Source of the DNA: Dyadobacter linearis
GTDB lineage: Bacteria > Bacteroidota > Bacteroidia > Cytophagales > Spirosomataceae
DNA length: 64,000 bases
Assembly (NCBI RefSeq): GCF_907165045.1
Contig: NZ_CAJRAU010000004.1
Coordinates: 124,001 to 188,000, forward strand
Direction of reading: 5' to 3'
How positions within the stretch are numbered: the first letter of the stretch is position 1; each line of letters opens with the position of its first letter. Shown piece by piece: positions 1 to 9,137 of this stretch. The position numbers and the translations under genes were made by a program. Below the pieces are notes generated by a model. It was not told where the DNA came from. It did no database searches and saw only the letters and a list, made by a program, of their open reading frames with translations.

Positions 1-713
1 TTTTCTGGAATAGCCAGAGTAAGGCGCAGTTTTGTGTTGTCTTCCAGCATAAACAAAGGCTTTGCCGCACTTTCACCCGGCCCCACCAATGCGCCCGGAC
101 TAATATTCCGCTCGGTTACGATTCCGTCGAAAGGGGCGGTAACTGTCAGGTATCTCGCTAATTCGGCCTTTGTTTCCATAAAAGATTTGGCGGCCTGCAC
201 GTTTCCTTTGGCTACCGCAGTGGCGGAGCTGTCGGTTAGTACTCTTGCTTTGGCAATGTCCAGTTCGTTGAGCGACACGGCGCCTTCTGTTTTGTTGGTC
301 CTTACCAAGCGACTATATGTCAATGCGCTGGTTTGGTATTTCGTTGTTACTTCATGCAAATTTGCTTCGGCAGCGATTACCTGCGCTTTCGCCTGACTTA
401 GCTCGGCGAGTATTTCAGGCGCTTCCAGAACCGCCAGGACCTGACCTTTCCGCACCATTGTTCCCCGGTCTGCATTCACGTTTTTGATAAATCCCTTCAC
501 TTTTGGATAAATACTTACCTTATTCCACGGTTTCAGTTCGCCCGGCAATGCAATTTGTTTGGCCGGTTTCAGACTTTGTACCTCCGCAAGTTCCACAGCA
601 GCAGGTTGTTCGGTTTTTTGCTCGTGGTTCTTACTTGTTTCTGCCTCTGAACTGCACGCGCTCATTCCGATGGTAACCGTCAGAATGATTAGAAGAGATT
701 TTAGGGTATTCAT
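1..713 (-). CDS. Periplasmic adaptor (membrane fusion protein) of the RND pump, C-terminus off the window
   Basis: From the internal ATG at 713 the frame encodes a typical adaptor of a tripartite efflux pump: a lipoprotein-like signal ending IGMSAC, a lipoyl/barrel-sandwich first half (LPGELKPWNKVSIYPKVKG), an alpha-helical hairpin region, and the second lipoyl half (LTVTAPFDGIVTERNISPGA). It bridges permease and TolC in the periplasm. The ATG is in the same frame as the preceding permease with no stop between, so it may be translated as an independent protein by internal initiation or as a C-terminal extension of the pump. The last residues visible here are LRLTLAIPE; the beta-barrel and membrane-proximal domains would lie outside the window. 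Confidence 0.85.
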   Translation of the reverse strand, partial: MNTLKSLLIILTVTIGMSACSSEAETSKNHEQKTEQPAAVELAEVQSLKPAKQIALPGELKPWNKVSIYPKVKGFIKNVNADRGTMVRKGQVLAVLEAPEILAELSQAKAQVIAAEANLHEVTTKYQTSALTYSRLVRTNKTEGAVSLNELDIAKARVLTDSSATAVAKGNVQAAKSFMETKAELARYLTVTAPFDGIVTERNISPGALVGPGESAAKPLFMLEDNTKLRLTLAIPE

Positions 714-3700
714 GGAAATGGATGTTTGAAGTTTTTTGAAGAAATTACTTTCAGGATCCTCAGGATCAAGGGAAACAGAATGGACGGAAGCTTTGCGCTG
801 TACCATCGTGAACACAGCCGGCAGGATTAACAGTGAAGCCAATGTAGACGCAATCAACCCGCCAATTACAGCCTGACCAAGCGGCGCAATCTGGTCACCG
901 CCTTCTCCCATTCCCGACGCCATGGGTACCATACCCGCGATCATCGCAATACTTGTCATCAGGATCGGCCGGATCCTGCTTCCGGCTGCGAGCATTACCG
1001 CTTTTGCTGCATCCTGCAATTTCAAGCGCAGATTTTCTGCATTGGTCACCATCAAAATGGCATTTGCAACCGATACGCCGACCGACATGATCAGTCCCAT
1101 ATAAGATTGCAGGTTCAGCGTCGCGCCGGTTAGCAGCAGTAAGCCGATTGACCCAACAACAACCGCCGGAATCGTAGACAAAACTACCAGCGACAGTTTG
1201 AAGGACTGATAAGTAGCCGCAAGCAGCAGGAACATGATCACAACTGCGATCAAAAGTCCGGTTTGCAAGCTGCTCAGTGTTTCGGTTAGCAAGTCAGTTT
1301 GTCCTTTCAGCTCAACCAAAACCCCACGCGGAGGCTCGCCCGCATTTTTGATTGCATTCTGAACAGCAGCTGATGCCGCTCCCAGGTCTTTTTGGTGAAT
1401 GTTGGCAGTGACCGTTACCAGCCTATTCGGGCCGGCGCGGTCGTATTCACCGGGAGCAGTTTTTTCGGAAAAAGTGGCTACATCGGCCAGCAGCGGGTTA
1501 CTTACGCCCGTTTTCAATGGGATGGTTCCAATATCTTCCACAGAAGTCATCTGATATTCCGGAATCTGAACCTGCACTTGATACGCCAATCCTTTTGAAT
1601 CATCGAGCCAAAGGTTTTTATCCGTAAAACGGCTGGAAGAAGTAGCTGCAACCATCGACCTCGCTACCTGCGTCGAGGTAATGCCAAGCTGTCCTGCCCG
1701 CTCACGGTCGATTTTTACGTCCAGCACGGGATATTCAAGCGGTTGCGCAATCTGCACGTCACGGAGGAATGCGATCTGCTTCATTTCTTTCTGAATTTTC
1801 TTGGCAAATCTTCCTGCCTCTTCCACATCTTTCGCCGCCACAGTTACTTCGATCGGCGTCGACGCGCCCTGGCTCATTATCTTGTCCACCAGCTCGATCG
1901 GTTCGAAGGATATAGCCAGATTCGGGATTTCTTTTCCAATCCTTTCGCGTAGTTTTTCCTTCAATGCATCCATTTTTACAGGAAAATCCTCATGCAGCGA
2001 AACCTGCAATACCGCCTCGTGCGGGCCGCTGTTGAACACGAAAATGTTGGAGGTACCATAGCTGGAAGGCACAGTTCCCACGTACGCGGACGAGATTTCC
2101 ACGTGCTCTTTGCCCACTTCCGATTTGATCAGGTTCAGTACCTTTAATGTAGCCTGTTCAGTCCGCTCCACGCGCGTTCCGTCGGGTACGCGAAGGCGCA
2201 TTTGAAATTGGTGACTATTGGCTTTTGGTAAAATATCCGTCCCGATCAGCAGGAAGCCGCCTACAATCAGCAATACTGTTCCCACCAGATATACCGGCAC
2301 TACCAGCTTGCCCCGGTTCATAATACCCGAGAGGAAATTGAGGTACCTGAGTTTGAATTTTTCAAAACCGGTAGGAGGCAATGAAGGATGCGCACCTTCT
2401 TCGATCACGTCGTTAACTTCCCGGTTATCCAGTGCCAAAGTGGGCGCTTCGTGGTGCGGGTGGTCTTTCAAAAGCCAGTTGGCCAAAACTGGTACCAATG
2501 TTTGGGAAAGCAAAAACGAGGCGATCATCGCGAAACCTACCGCCAGTGAAAGCGGCAAAAACATGGATCTCGGAATACCGCTCATGACAAACGAGGGCGC
2601 AAATACAGCAAGAATTGCGAGCAAAATCAGGAATTCAGGGAATGCAATTTCCTTACAAGCATCCCAGATAGCCTGTTCTTTAGGTTTGCCCATTTCCTGA
2701 TGCTGGTGGATGTTTTCAATGGTCACCGTCGCCTGATCGACCAGTACGCCGATAGCCAGTGCGAGGCCGCTCAATGTCATGATATTGATTGTTTGTCCAA
2801 ACAAATTCATCAATATCACAGCCGAAAGAATGGAGATCGGAATGGTAACGATCACGATAATCACACTGCGCCAGTCGCGGAGGAATAGGAGTACCATTAA
2901 ACCCGTGAGCAATGCGCCGAGGATACCTTCTGTGATCAAGCTTTTTAGCGAGTTGGTAACATAAACCGACTGGTCAAACTCGTAAGAGATCTTCACATCT
3001 TCCGGAACTGCATTGCGCAGCTGCGGCAATGCAGCGCGGATATTGTTCACCACATCCAGCGTGGAAGCATCTGATTTTTTAACAACAGGAATATAAACTG
3101 CACGGCGACCATTGATCAATGCGTAGCTCACCGTCACATCAGCGCCATCTTCCACAGTACCTACATCGCGGACAAAAACGGTAGGTCCAGCGCCAACGCG
3201 GATAGGGATATTGGCGAAATCCTCGGGTTTCTTGATCAGCGAGTTAACCGGCGTCATCAAAGTCCGGTCGCCCATTCTGATATTACCCGCCGGTGAAGGC
3301 TGGTTGTTGGTAATAATGGATTTAATGATCTCTTCGGGCGTCAAATGGTAACTTCTGATACGCTCGGGATCTACGCGGATCACGATCGTGCGCTGGTTAC
3401 CACCAAATGGCGGCGGACTTGAAACACCTTCAATCCGGCTGAACATAGGACGAACCCGCGACGAGGCAAAATCCTGGATCTCATTCAGAGAACGCGAAGA
3501 ACTTTCAAAAACCATTTGCCCGATCGGCACCGAACTCGCGTCGAAGCGCACGACTTGCGGAGGCACCGTACCCTCGGGCATATACGCTTTCGCCCGCGAC
3601 ACATTGTTGGCAACCTCGGCCGCCGCCTGCGCCATATCTGTTCCCGGGTAAAAAGAAAGTTTGATCAGCGACAATCCCTGGATCGTTTTCACATCTACAT

Positions 3701-3938
3701 CCCGGATACCCGAAACGTACAGAAAGTGGTCCTGGTAGCGCGTAGCGATGAAACCGTCCATCTGATCGGGCGCCATACCTCCGTAAGGCTGCACTACATA
3801 TATTGTCGGTAAATCCAGATTTGGGAAAATGTCGACCGGAATGCTGCGGATCGACAGCACTGAAAAGAACAGAATTCCTATTACGACCACGACAATGGAA
3901 ATCGGTTGCCGGAGTGCGGTTCGAATGAGTTGATACAT
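1..3938 (-). CDS. RND efflux permease continuing in frame into a periplasmic adaptor (partial at left edge)
   Basis: The first 1075 codons (3938 down to 714) encode an inner-membrane RND exporter: first helix near residues 12-30, two large periplasmic loops, the central motif GVLVDQATVTIENI (the usual second acidic residue of the proton-relay pair is Gln), VGVSVANAILMV and RPILMTSIAMIAGM in the second half, and a final helix ending ILPAVFTMVQ. I translated the frame to the window edge and found no stop: after the tail SVSLDPEDPESNFFKK it runs straight into a HlyD-type adaptor beginning at position 713. The start ATG lies 5 bp after the TolC stop, so TolC, pump and adaptor form one operon divergent from a two-component system. 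Substrate is not deducible; drugs or metals are possible. The RND assignment is firm; whether one fused polypeptide or two products are made is open. Confidence 0.9.
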   Translation of the reverse strand, partial: MYQLIRTALRQPISIVVVVIGILFFSVLSIRSIPVDIFPNLDLPTIYVVQPYGGMAPDQMDGFIATRYQDHFLYVSGIRDVDVKTIQGLSLIKLSFYPGTDMAQAAAEVANNVSRAKAYMPEGTVPPQVVRFDASSVPIGQMVFESSSRSLNEIQDFASSRVRPMFSRIEGVSSPPPFGGNQRTIVIRVDPERIRSYHLTPEEIIKSIITNNQPSPAGNIRMGDRTLMTPVNSLIKKPEDFANIPIRVGAGPTVFVRDVGTVEDGADVTVSYALINGRRAVYIPVVKKSDASTLDVVNNIRAALPQLRNAVPEDVKISYEFDQSVYVTNSLKSLITEGILGALLTGLMVLLFLRDWRSVIIVIVTIPISILSAVILMNLFGQTINIMTLSGLALAIGVLVDQATVTIENIHQHQEMGKPKEQAIWDACKEIAFPEFLILLAILAVFAPSFVMSGIPRSMFLPLSLAVGFAMIASFLLSQTLVPVLANWLLKDHPHHEAPTLALDNREVNDVIEEGAHPSLPPTGFEKFKLRYLNFLSGIMNRGKLVVPVYLVGTVLLIVGGFLLIGTDILPKANSHQFQMRLRVPDGTRVERTEQATLKVLNLIKSEVGKEHVEISSAYVGTVPSSYGTSNIFVFNSGPHEAVLQVSLHEDFPVKMDALKEKLRERIGKEIPNLAISFEPIELVDKIMSQGASTPIEVTVAAKDVEEAGRFAKKIQKEMKQIAFLRDVQIAQPLEYPVLDVKIDRERAGQLGITSTQVARSMVAATSSSRFTDKNLWLDDSKGLAYQVQVQIPEYQMTSVEDIGTIPLKTGVSNPLLADVATFSEKTAPGEYDRAGPNRLVTVTANIHQKDLGAASAAVQNAIKNAGEPPRGVLVELKGQTDLLTETLSSLQTGLLIAVVIMFLLLAATYQSFKLSLVVLSTIPAVVVGSIGLLLLTGATLNLQSYMGLIMSVGVSVANAILMVTNAENLRLKLQDAAKAVMLAAGSRIRPILMTSIAMIAGMVPMASGMGEGGDQIAPLGQAVIGGLIASTLASLLILPAVFTMVQRKASVHSVSLDPEDPESNFFKKLQTSISMNTLKSLLIILTVTIGMSACSSEAETSKNHEQKTEQPAAVELAEVQSLKPAKQIALPGELKPWNKVSIYPKVKGFIKNVNADRGTMVRKGQVLAVLEAPEILAELSQAKAQVIAAEANLHEVTTKYQTSALTYSRLVRTNKTEGAVSLNELDIAKARVLTDSSATAVAKGNVQAAKSFMETKAELARYLTVTAPFDGIVTERNISPGALVGPGESAAKPLFMLEDNTKLRLTLAIPE

Positions 3939-3943
3939 AAGGA

Positions 3944-5377
3944 TTATTTATTTTCTACCTGATTTAAAAAAATGGAGATATCTCCCGCCGCAGCAGCTTT
4001 CATGAGCAGCGAGCGCCAAACATTTCCGTTGGTGACGAACTTATCTACCTCCGCGCGGTTCAATGCATTGACACTCTGCGCCAATGTGAAAAGGTCGGTT
4101 AGTCCGCTCTGGTACCTTGCTTCTGCCTGATTGAAAGCACGTTGCGCCGCATTGAGCTGAACCGGAGTAAGCCGTGCCTGCTCCATGGAAAGTTGTAATT
4201 GTATCTCAGCCTCACGCGACTGGCGGTCGAGCTGTAATTTTTGGGTTTGGTAAATTTCCTTAAACCGCTCTACCTGAAATTGCTCGCTCTTGTAGTCATT
4301 TCTGACCCGGGCAATACTGGTAAGGTTCCAGCGGGTGGAAAGCCCAAACAAATAATTGTAAACCTGATAGTTAGCCCCGCTCGCGAAACTGGTATGATAG
4401 GAATCGTCTTTATTAGAAATCCCCGAACCCCGCGCCCAGCCAGCGCCGGTCAGTGAAACGGAGGGCAGAAAAGATCTTTTAATAGCAAGGCTCCTAGCCG
4501 TCGACGCATCCAGCTGGGCTTGCGAAAAACGCAATGCAGGATTTTTCAGGAAAGCATCTTCGGCTCCCGTTGGGACAGGTAATCTGGAATAAAATCCCAT
4601 ACTGTCTACCTGGATACTATCGCGCAATTCGCCCGTCAGTTCGGATAACCTCAGCTGCTGCGACTTTTCCGAACGCTGACTTTCCAACAAGGTCAGCCGC
4701 GCTTTTGCGAATTCTGCCGCGGCGAGCGAACTATCTACGCCCGGACGCATCCCCGAGCTCACAGCCGCGTCGGTGACATTCTTGAAAACGGTCGCGCGCT
4801 GCAAGTTTTGCCGCTGCGCCTCAACGAGTTTCTGATTAATTAAAAGAACGAGATATGCATCGATCACTCTGACCTGATGCTGGAAAAGCTCATTCTCATA
4901 ATCTGCCTGTGTGCGGCTCAGATCGGCTTTTGCAGACTTCACTTCTGCTTTTACCTTGCCAAAATTGAAAACGCGCCAGTCGACCAGCGCGGTCGTGAAA
5001 CTGCCGAATGTTCCGGTATAAATGTTCTCGGGGCGAATACCGCCGGAGGGAGAAATTGCGCTGCCTTCATTGGGCAGAAAAGCTCCGGCTACACTGTTAT
5101 CAGTAGCGAATGTGTATTGATGCTGCACGATCAATGCAGGCAGATAATTCGTTTTAACAGCCTTCACGCGGCTCTCGGCACTGCGGATCTCAGCCTGTTT
5201 TGACCTCAGAAACGGAAAATTTTGTTTACTCTCTTCCAGAAGATCCTGCAACTGCACTTGCTGGGCATTTGCATTTACGAATAAAAAAAGAAGAACGGCG
5301 ACCAGCTTCCAGACGTTTTTGAAAACGGGAGCAGGCTTTTGGCCGGGCGGAATTTGATTGAAACGGAGTCGATACAT
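3944..5377 (-). CDS. TolC family outer membrane efflux protein
   Basis: A 477-residue protein with an N-terminal hydrophobic stretch (WKLVAVLLFLFVNANAQ) that fits a signal peptide ending about residue 39, followed by two long helical repeats rich in Gln, Ala and Glu that are typical of outer membrane efflux proteins. Examples are the segments SKQAEIRSAESRVKAVKTN and LNAAQRAFNQAEARYQSG. It forms the outer-membrane exit duct of a tripartite pump. It is the first gene of the minus-strand efflux operon, 5 bp ahead of the permease. The first ATG leaves about 20 residues before the hydrophobic core; a later start cannot be excluded. Family assignment is confident; the exported substrate is unknown. 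Confidence 0.9.
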   Translation of the reverse strand: MYRLRFNQIPPGQKPAPVFKNVWKLVAVLLFLFVNANAQQVQLQDLLEESKQNFPFLRSKQAEIRSAESRVKAVKTNYLPALIVQHQYTFATDNSVAGAFLPNEGSAISPSGGIRPENIYTGTFGSFTTALVDWRVFNFGKVKAEVKSAKADLSRTQADYENELFQHQVRVIDAYLVLLINQKLVEAQRQNLQRATVFKNVTDAAVSSGMRPGVDSSLAAAEFAKARLTLLESQRSEKSQQLRLSELTGELRDSIQVDSMGFYSRLPVPTGAEDAFLKNPALRFSQAQLDASTARSLAIKRSFLPSVSLTGAGWARGSGISNKDDSYHTSFASGANYQVYNYLFGLSTRWNLTSIARVRNDYKSEQFQVERFKEIYQTQKLQLDRQSREAEIQLQLSMEQARLTPVQLNAAQRAFNQAEARYQSGLTDLFTLAQSVNALNRAEVDKFVTNGNVWRSLLMKAAAAGDISIFLNQVENK

Positions 5378-5428
5378 AGGATGCGGGCTATTCCGGTAAA
5401 TTATTTTTGGTCAAAACTATTGGCCAAT

Positions 5429-5503
5429 TCTGGAAACATTTGGGAAAAGCGTGGATAGCAAGCTGCTGTGCGATAAATTATTATCTTCCTAAATGTTTCC
5501 AGA
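5429..5503. promoter_or_regulatory. Inverted pair of near-identical 17-bp sites between the efflux operon and the two-component system
   Basis: TCTGGAAACATTTGGGA at 5429-5445 is matched on the opposite strand by TCTGGAAACATTTAGGA (plus-strand 5487-5503), 16 of 17 positions identical. The pair is separated by 41 bp and lies in the 163-bp gap between divergent genes. This is the layout expected of operators bound by the adjacent OmpR-type response regulator, one facing each transcription unit. The role is inferred from position and symmetry only. Confidence 0.5.
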
Positions 5504-5540
5504 TTCGGGAGCTATTTTTGGCGCACACGAATTCACTGAA

Positions 5541-6218
5541 ATGAAAGTATTAGTAGTCGAAGACGAAAAGGGGCTGGCGGAAAGCATTGTAGATTACCTC
5601 TCACGGGAAGGATTTGTGTGCGAAGTCGCGAATACATTTTGGCAGGCCGACGAAAAGATCAGCCTGTACCAATACGATTGCACGATCGTGGACCTCACGC
5701 TGCCTGACGGCGACGGTTTTAACATCGTCCAAACTTTGAAAAAGATAGCCGCAGCGACCGGTATCATCATTATTTCAGCGCGTAATACCCTGGAAGACAA
5801 GATCAAAGGGCTGGAAATTGGCTCGGACGATTATATGACAAAACCATTTCACTTGTCAGAACTGAATGCACGCGTGAAATCGCTGATCAGACGGCGGAAT
5901 TTTGGCGGGAATAATGATATGGTCTGGAAAGAAATTCGCGTTCAGCTGCCTTCCAGGAAGGTTTTTATTGATGAAAAAGACACGGTACTATCCCGAAAAG
6001 AATACGATCTGCTGCTTTATTTTTTGTCAAATATCGATGTCGCATTGACCAAAGAAGCAATCGCCGAGCATTTGTGGGGCGATCACATGGATTCTTCGGA
6101 TTCGCTTGATATGGTGTATTCGCATATCAAAAATCTCCGGCGCAAGATCCTCGAAAAAGGTGGGAAGGACTATATTCAATCGATTTACGGCATAGGCTAC
6201 AAATTCACCGCGCCTTGA
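5541..6218 (+). CDS. OmpR-family response regulator
   Basis: A 225-residue response regulator: an N-terminal receiver domain beginning MKVLVVEDEKGLAE, with the phospho-acceptor Asp in the stretch CTIVDLTLPDGDG and the conserved Lys in YMTKPFHLSEL, followed by a winged-helix DNA-binding domain ending IQSIYGIGYKFTAP. An upstream in-frame ATG at 5493 exists, but it lies inside the conserved inverted repeat and would add an unrelated 16-residue extension, so I chose 5541. It overlaps the histidine kinase by 4 bp (TTGA) and is divergent from the efflux operon, which it very probably controls, in the manner of CusR/CusS-type systems. The signal is unknown. Confidence 0.92.
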   Translation: MKVLVVEDEKGLAESIVDYLSREGFVCEVANTFWQADEKISLYQYDCTIVDLTLPDGDGFNIVQTLKKIAAATGIIIISARNTLEDKIKGLEIGSDDYMTKPFHLSELNARVKSLIRRRNFGGNNDMVWKEIRVQLPSRKVFIDEKDTVLSRKEYDLLLYFLSNIDVALTKEAIAEHLWGDHMDSSDSLDMVYSHIKNLRRKILEKGGKDYIQSIYGIGYKFTAP

Positions 6219-7474
6219 AACTGCTCGAAAAAACCAGTCGGATTTACCTGCTCGCTTCGCTTGTTATATATGTAGCCGTCGGTGTTGCATTTTACTGGAT
6301 CACCACATTTATGATCTATGATGAGGTGGAAAGCCGGTTAATGGTCGAAAAGCGCGATTTTGAGACTTACCTCCAAACCAACAACACGTGGACTAACAAC
6401 TCTTATTTTGTTGAAAATAAAATTGAAGTGGTGCCTGTATTTGGAGAATTTGAAAACGAAGCGACTTTCACCGACACGCTGATCTACAATCGGTACGAGC
6501 AGAGTATGGACCCTTTCCGGCAGCTTACTTTCTACACGATGATCGGCGGCTCACCTTACCGCGTCGCGATCCGGAAATCTATTGTGGAATCCTACAAGCT
6601 GATCGAGGCTATTTCTGCCGCGATGGTCACTTTTCTGGCGCTTTTGATGATCAGTATGTTCTTTTTTCAGCGAAATCTTTCGGGCAAATTGTGGCGGCCA
6701 TTTTACGATTCGCTCGCCAGGATCAAGAATTTTGACTGGACGAAGGATAAAAAGCTGGAATTTGAAAGCAGTGAGATCTCCGAATTCAATGAGCTGGATG
6801 AAGTAATGGTGAAAATGGCTTCCAAAATGCAGCACGATTATAAAAGTCTGCGGGAGTTTACTGAAAATGCATCCCACGAAATACAAACGCCGCTGGCTTT
6901 GATCAATGCCCGGGTCGAGCAATTTATTCAATCACAGGATCTTAGCGAAAACCAGACGCATTGGATCGAGGAAATCTACCACGCTGCCCGCAGAATGTCG
7001 CGGCTCAACCAGGGACTTTTATTATTGGCTAAAATTGAAAATCAGCAGTTTACGGATCAGGAACCTATTGATTTGGCTGCATTGATCATAGCCAGGCTGA
7101 AAGATTTTGAAGATATTATCACGCACAAAAATATTATGGTACATACTGAATCGACAGGCAGTTTTGTGAAAACAATATCCCCGGCTCTTGCGGAAATAAT
7201 GGTCACAAACCTGGTAAGCAATGCGATCAAGCACAATTATAACGACGGAAAACTTACGATTTTAACAGGAGCTAACTACTTCGTGATCAGCAATACAGGG
7301 CACGAATTGAAGGCGGATCCCGGGCGGCTGTTTGAAAGATTCAAGAAAGAATCGGCGCAGGCTGAATCGGTAGGTCTGGGGCTGGCGATCGTGAAGCAAA
7401 TTTGTGATAATTATGAGCTGCACATCGACTACCGAAATGTCGATTCGCTGCATAGTATCAGGGTTTTTGCATAA
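6215..7474 (+). CDS. Sensor histidine kinase, partner of the adjacent regulator
   Basis: A 419-residue membrane kinase with a TTG start overlapping the regulator's TGA stop. A first helix at about residues 10-32, a sensor region of about 100 residues in the periplasm, a second helix at about residues 133-153, a HAMP-like linker, then the H-box (FTENASHEIQTPLALI), N-box (TNLVSNAIKHN) and G-box (SVGLGLAIVKQI). The sensor part shows no metal-binding Cys or Met cluster that I can recognise. It should phosphorylate the adjacent OmpR-type regulator, and the pair likely controls the divergent efflux operon. The use of TTG rests on the 4-bp overlap and on the lack of another start before the first helix. 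Confidence 0.9.
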   Translation: MKLLEKTSRIYLLASLVIYVAVGVAFYWITTFMIYDEVESRLMVEKRDFETYLQTNNTWTNNSYFVENKIEVVPVFGEFENEATFTDTLIYNRYEQSMDPFRQLTFYTMIGGSPYRVAIRKSIVESYKLIEAISAAMVTFLALLMISMFFFQRNLSGKLWRPFYDSLARIKNFDWTKDKKLEFESSEISEFNELDEVMVKMASKMQHDYKSLREFTENASHEIQTPLALINARVEQFIQSQDLSENQTHWIEEIYHAARRMSRLNQGLLLLAKIENQQFTDQEPIDLAALIIARLKDFEDIITHKNIMVHTESTGSFVKTISPALAEIMVTNLVSNAIKHNYNDGKLTILTGANYFVISNTGHELKADPGRLFERFKKESAQAESVGLGLAIVKQICDNYELHIDYRNVDSLHSIRVFA

Positions 7475-7481
7475 AAAAATA

Positions 7482-7502
7482 GCGCGGAGAATATCTCCGC
7501 GC
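7482..7502 (-). terminator. Intrinsic terminator hairpin for the thioredoxin-like gene
   Basis: A perfect 9-bp stem GCGCGGAGA / TCTCCGCGC with a 3-base loop ATA. On the minus strand it is followed by a run of seven T (plus-strand A run at 7473-7479), so it ends transcription of the gene that stops at 7509. It sits directly behind the convergent histidine kinase gene and probably acts in both directions. Confidence 0.75.
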
Positions 7503-7508
7503 CAACTA

Positions 7509-8963
7509 TTATTTCGCTTTCTGCAATTCTGCGGCGAGCGTTTTGTTATCCGGAAACTCCTGCGGGATCCAGCGATTTACAATCTTTCCACCCGAATCGG
7601 CAACCAGGAAAGGGTACCTGATATCGATCGCATATTTCTCTTTCAGAACCTCAATATTTTCGTCCGAGGCCCACAAATGCTTCACATTCGGGCGCTCCTT
7701 CACATATTGTTTCCAAGTTGAAAGGGGAATGCCGGGTGAGACTAACACGTACACAAACTGCACGTTAGCGCCGAATTTATCCTCCAAAGCCTTCATGCCC
7801 GGCTCGTGCTGACCAATGCTAAATGAAAACACCATGCAAACCGGCTTGCCCTGCAAAGAAGCGACGGTAACCGCACTGCTATCTGGCGCCAGCAGCGTGA
7901 CATCCGCAAGAGCGTCGCCAGGCTGCAACGATTCTTTGGTCTGGATCAGCTTCGTAATGTATTCTGTGTTAGGTGATTGCGGGAATGTAGTCTTGAAATC
8001 TTCCAGCAGCGATTTGGCAGTTTCCACGGTTGGTATCGCAGTAGCTGCGTAGTTGAGCCAGTAAGTGAGCAGATATTCTTTTTGCTTCGGATATTCGGCC
8101 AGTTGCGTCTTGCTGAATGCATAAACGTCTTTCAGTGCATCCGGGCTGATCTCATAACGCGTTTCCGAAGCCAGCGGGAATTTTCGGGTAGATGGAATTA
8201 ACGCCCAGTTGCGCAGCTCGTCTCGGTAAGCCTGGCTCAGCAATGCATCGTCGGGCATGATCTTGAAATCGGCCAAAGTAGCGTCTTCCAGTTCTTTACG
8301 TTGCGCATCGTCGAGCTTGGTCACCCTGTTCCTGCGCATAATGCGTTCCTGTATCAGCCTGCGGGTAAGTGCGGGCTCGGTGGCGGTAGTAGCCAATACA
8401 TAAGCTTCAAATGCAGGGACGGACGGATTGGCGGTCTTAAACTTTTCATAAGCCTCCAATCTCACTTTTTTCAGACTATCACTTTGCGCCAAAACGCTTT
8501 TATTGTCGATCTGAGATGGTTTATAACCGAAAACTGGCAGGTATTGGTATTGGTTTTCGAGAAAATAATTTTTCAGGAAAGTCTGGTAATTCGCATTCTT
8601 GCCGTTAAAAGTAATATCGTTGTTTTCGGCAAAGTTGATGGTCAGATCGTCGCCGGGCTGCATAAAGAGCATCCAGGTTTTGTTAAGCCCGTTGCCACTG
8701 TATTGCAGGCGCATCATTTGTGGCTTATTGAGCTGGATAACCGCTTTTTCACTAGCTTTCTCGGCGAAGTTCACGGCCATAACCGGTTCGAGTTCAGCGT
8801 CGGCAAGCCCGATGCCCAGATTGGGGTGGAAGTGAACATTCTCGCTGATCAGCGTGACATTGACCGGACCCTGCTTGGAAATAGAAAGTGTAATCGTCGC
8901 AGTGTTCTGCGCGAATGTGTAGCAACTGAATAGTGTGAGTATCAGTACAGTAATTTTTCTCAT
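7509..8963 (-). CDS. Periplasmic TlpA/thioredoxin-like protein lacking the CxxC motif
   Basis: A 484-residue protein with a signal peptide (MRKITVLILTLFSCYTFAQ), a long N-terminal region of the kind found in Bacteroidota TlpA-like proteins, and a C-terminal thioredoxin fold starting near LAPDSSAVTVASLQGKPV. Where active members carry W-C-x-x-C, this protein reads FSFSIGQHEPGM, so both catalytic cysteines are absent. Thiol-disulfide exchange is therefore unlikely and a binding or structural role more plausible. An upstream in-frame ATG at 9017 would put 18 residues ahead of the signal peptide, so I place the start at 8963. It is a single gene with its own terminator. Fold assignment is good; function is unknown. 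Confidence 0.8.
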   Translation of the reverse strand: MRKITVLILTLFSCYTFAQNTATITLSISKQGPVNVTLISENVHFHPNLGIGLADAELEPVMAVNFAEKASEKAVIQLNKPQMMRLQYSGNGLNKTWMLFMQPGDDLTINFAENNDITFNGKNANYQTFLKNYFLENQYQYLPVFGYKPSQIDNKSVLAQSDSLKKVRLEAYEKFKTANPSVPAFEAYVLATTATEPALTRRLIQERIMRRNRVTKLDDAQRKELEDATLADFKIMPDDALLSQAYRDELRNWALIPSTRKFPLASETRYEISPDALKDVYAFSKTQLAEYPKQKEYLLTYWLNYAATAIPTVETAKSLLEDFKTTFPQSPNTEYITKLIQTKESLQPGDALADVTLLAPDSSAVTVASLQGKPVCMVFSFSIGQHEPGMKALEDKFGANVQFVYVLVSPGIPLSTWKQYVKERPNVKHLWASDENIEVLKEKYAIDIRYPFLVADSGGKIVNRWIPQEFPDNKTLAAELQKAK

Positions 8964-9137
8964 ATTTTGGTTTGATAACAGTTTTTCCTGAATAGGATTG
9001 TGTAAAAACTGTGCCAATATACGTAAAGGCGTTGCCGTATTGGTGCTGAAAAGAGAAGCGCACGCGATTGATTTTAATTCTGCAAGAATAAATAGTTTTT
9101 GTGCCCTAAATTAGCCGGGCATATTCCTAAACTCCTG

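Noticed and set aside
922..3812. Several plus-strand open frames of 60-160 codons
   Set aside because: All are opposite the RND permease, whose minus-strand frame is continuous and has clear family motifs.
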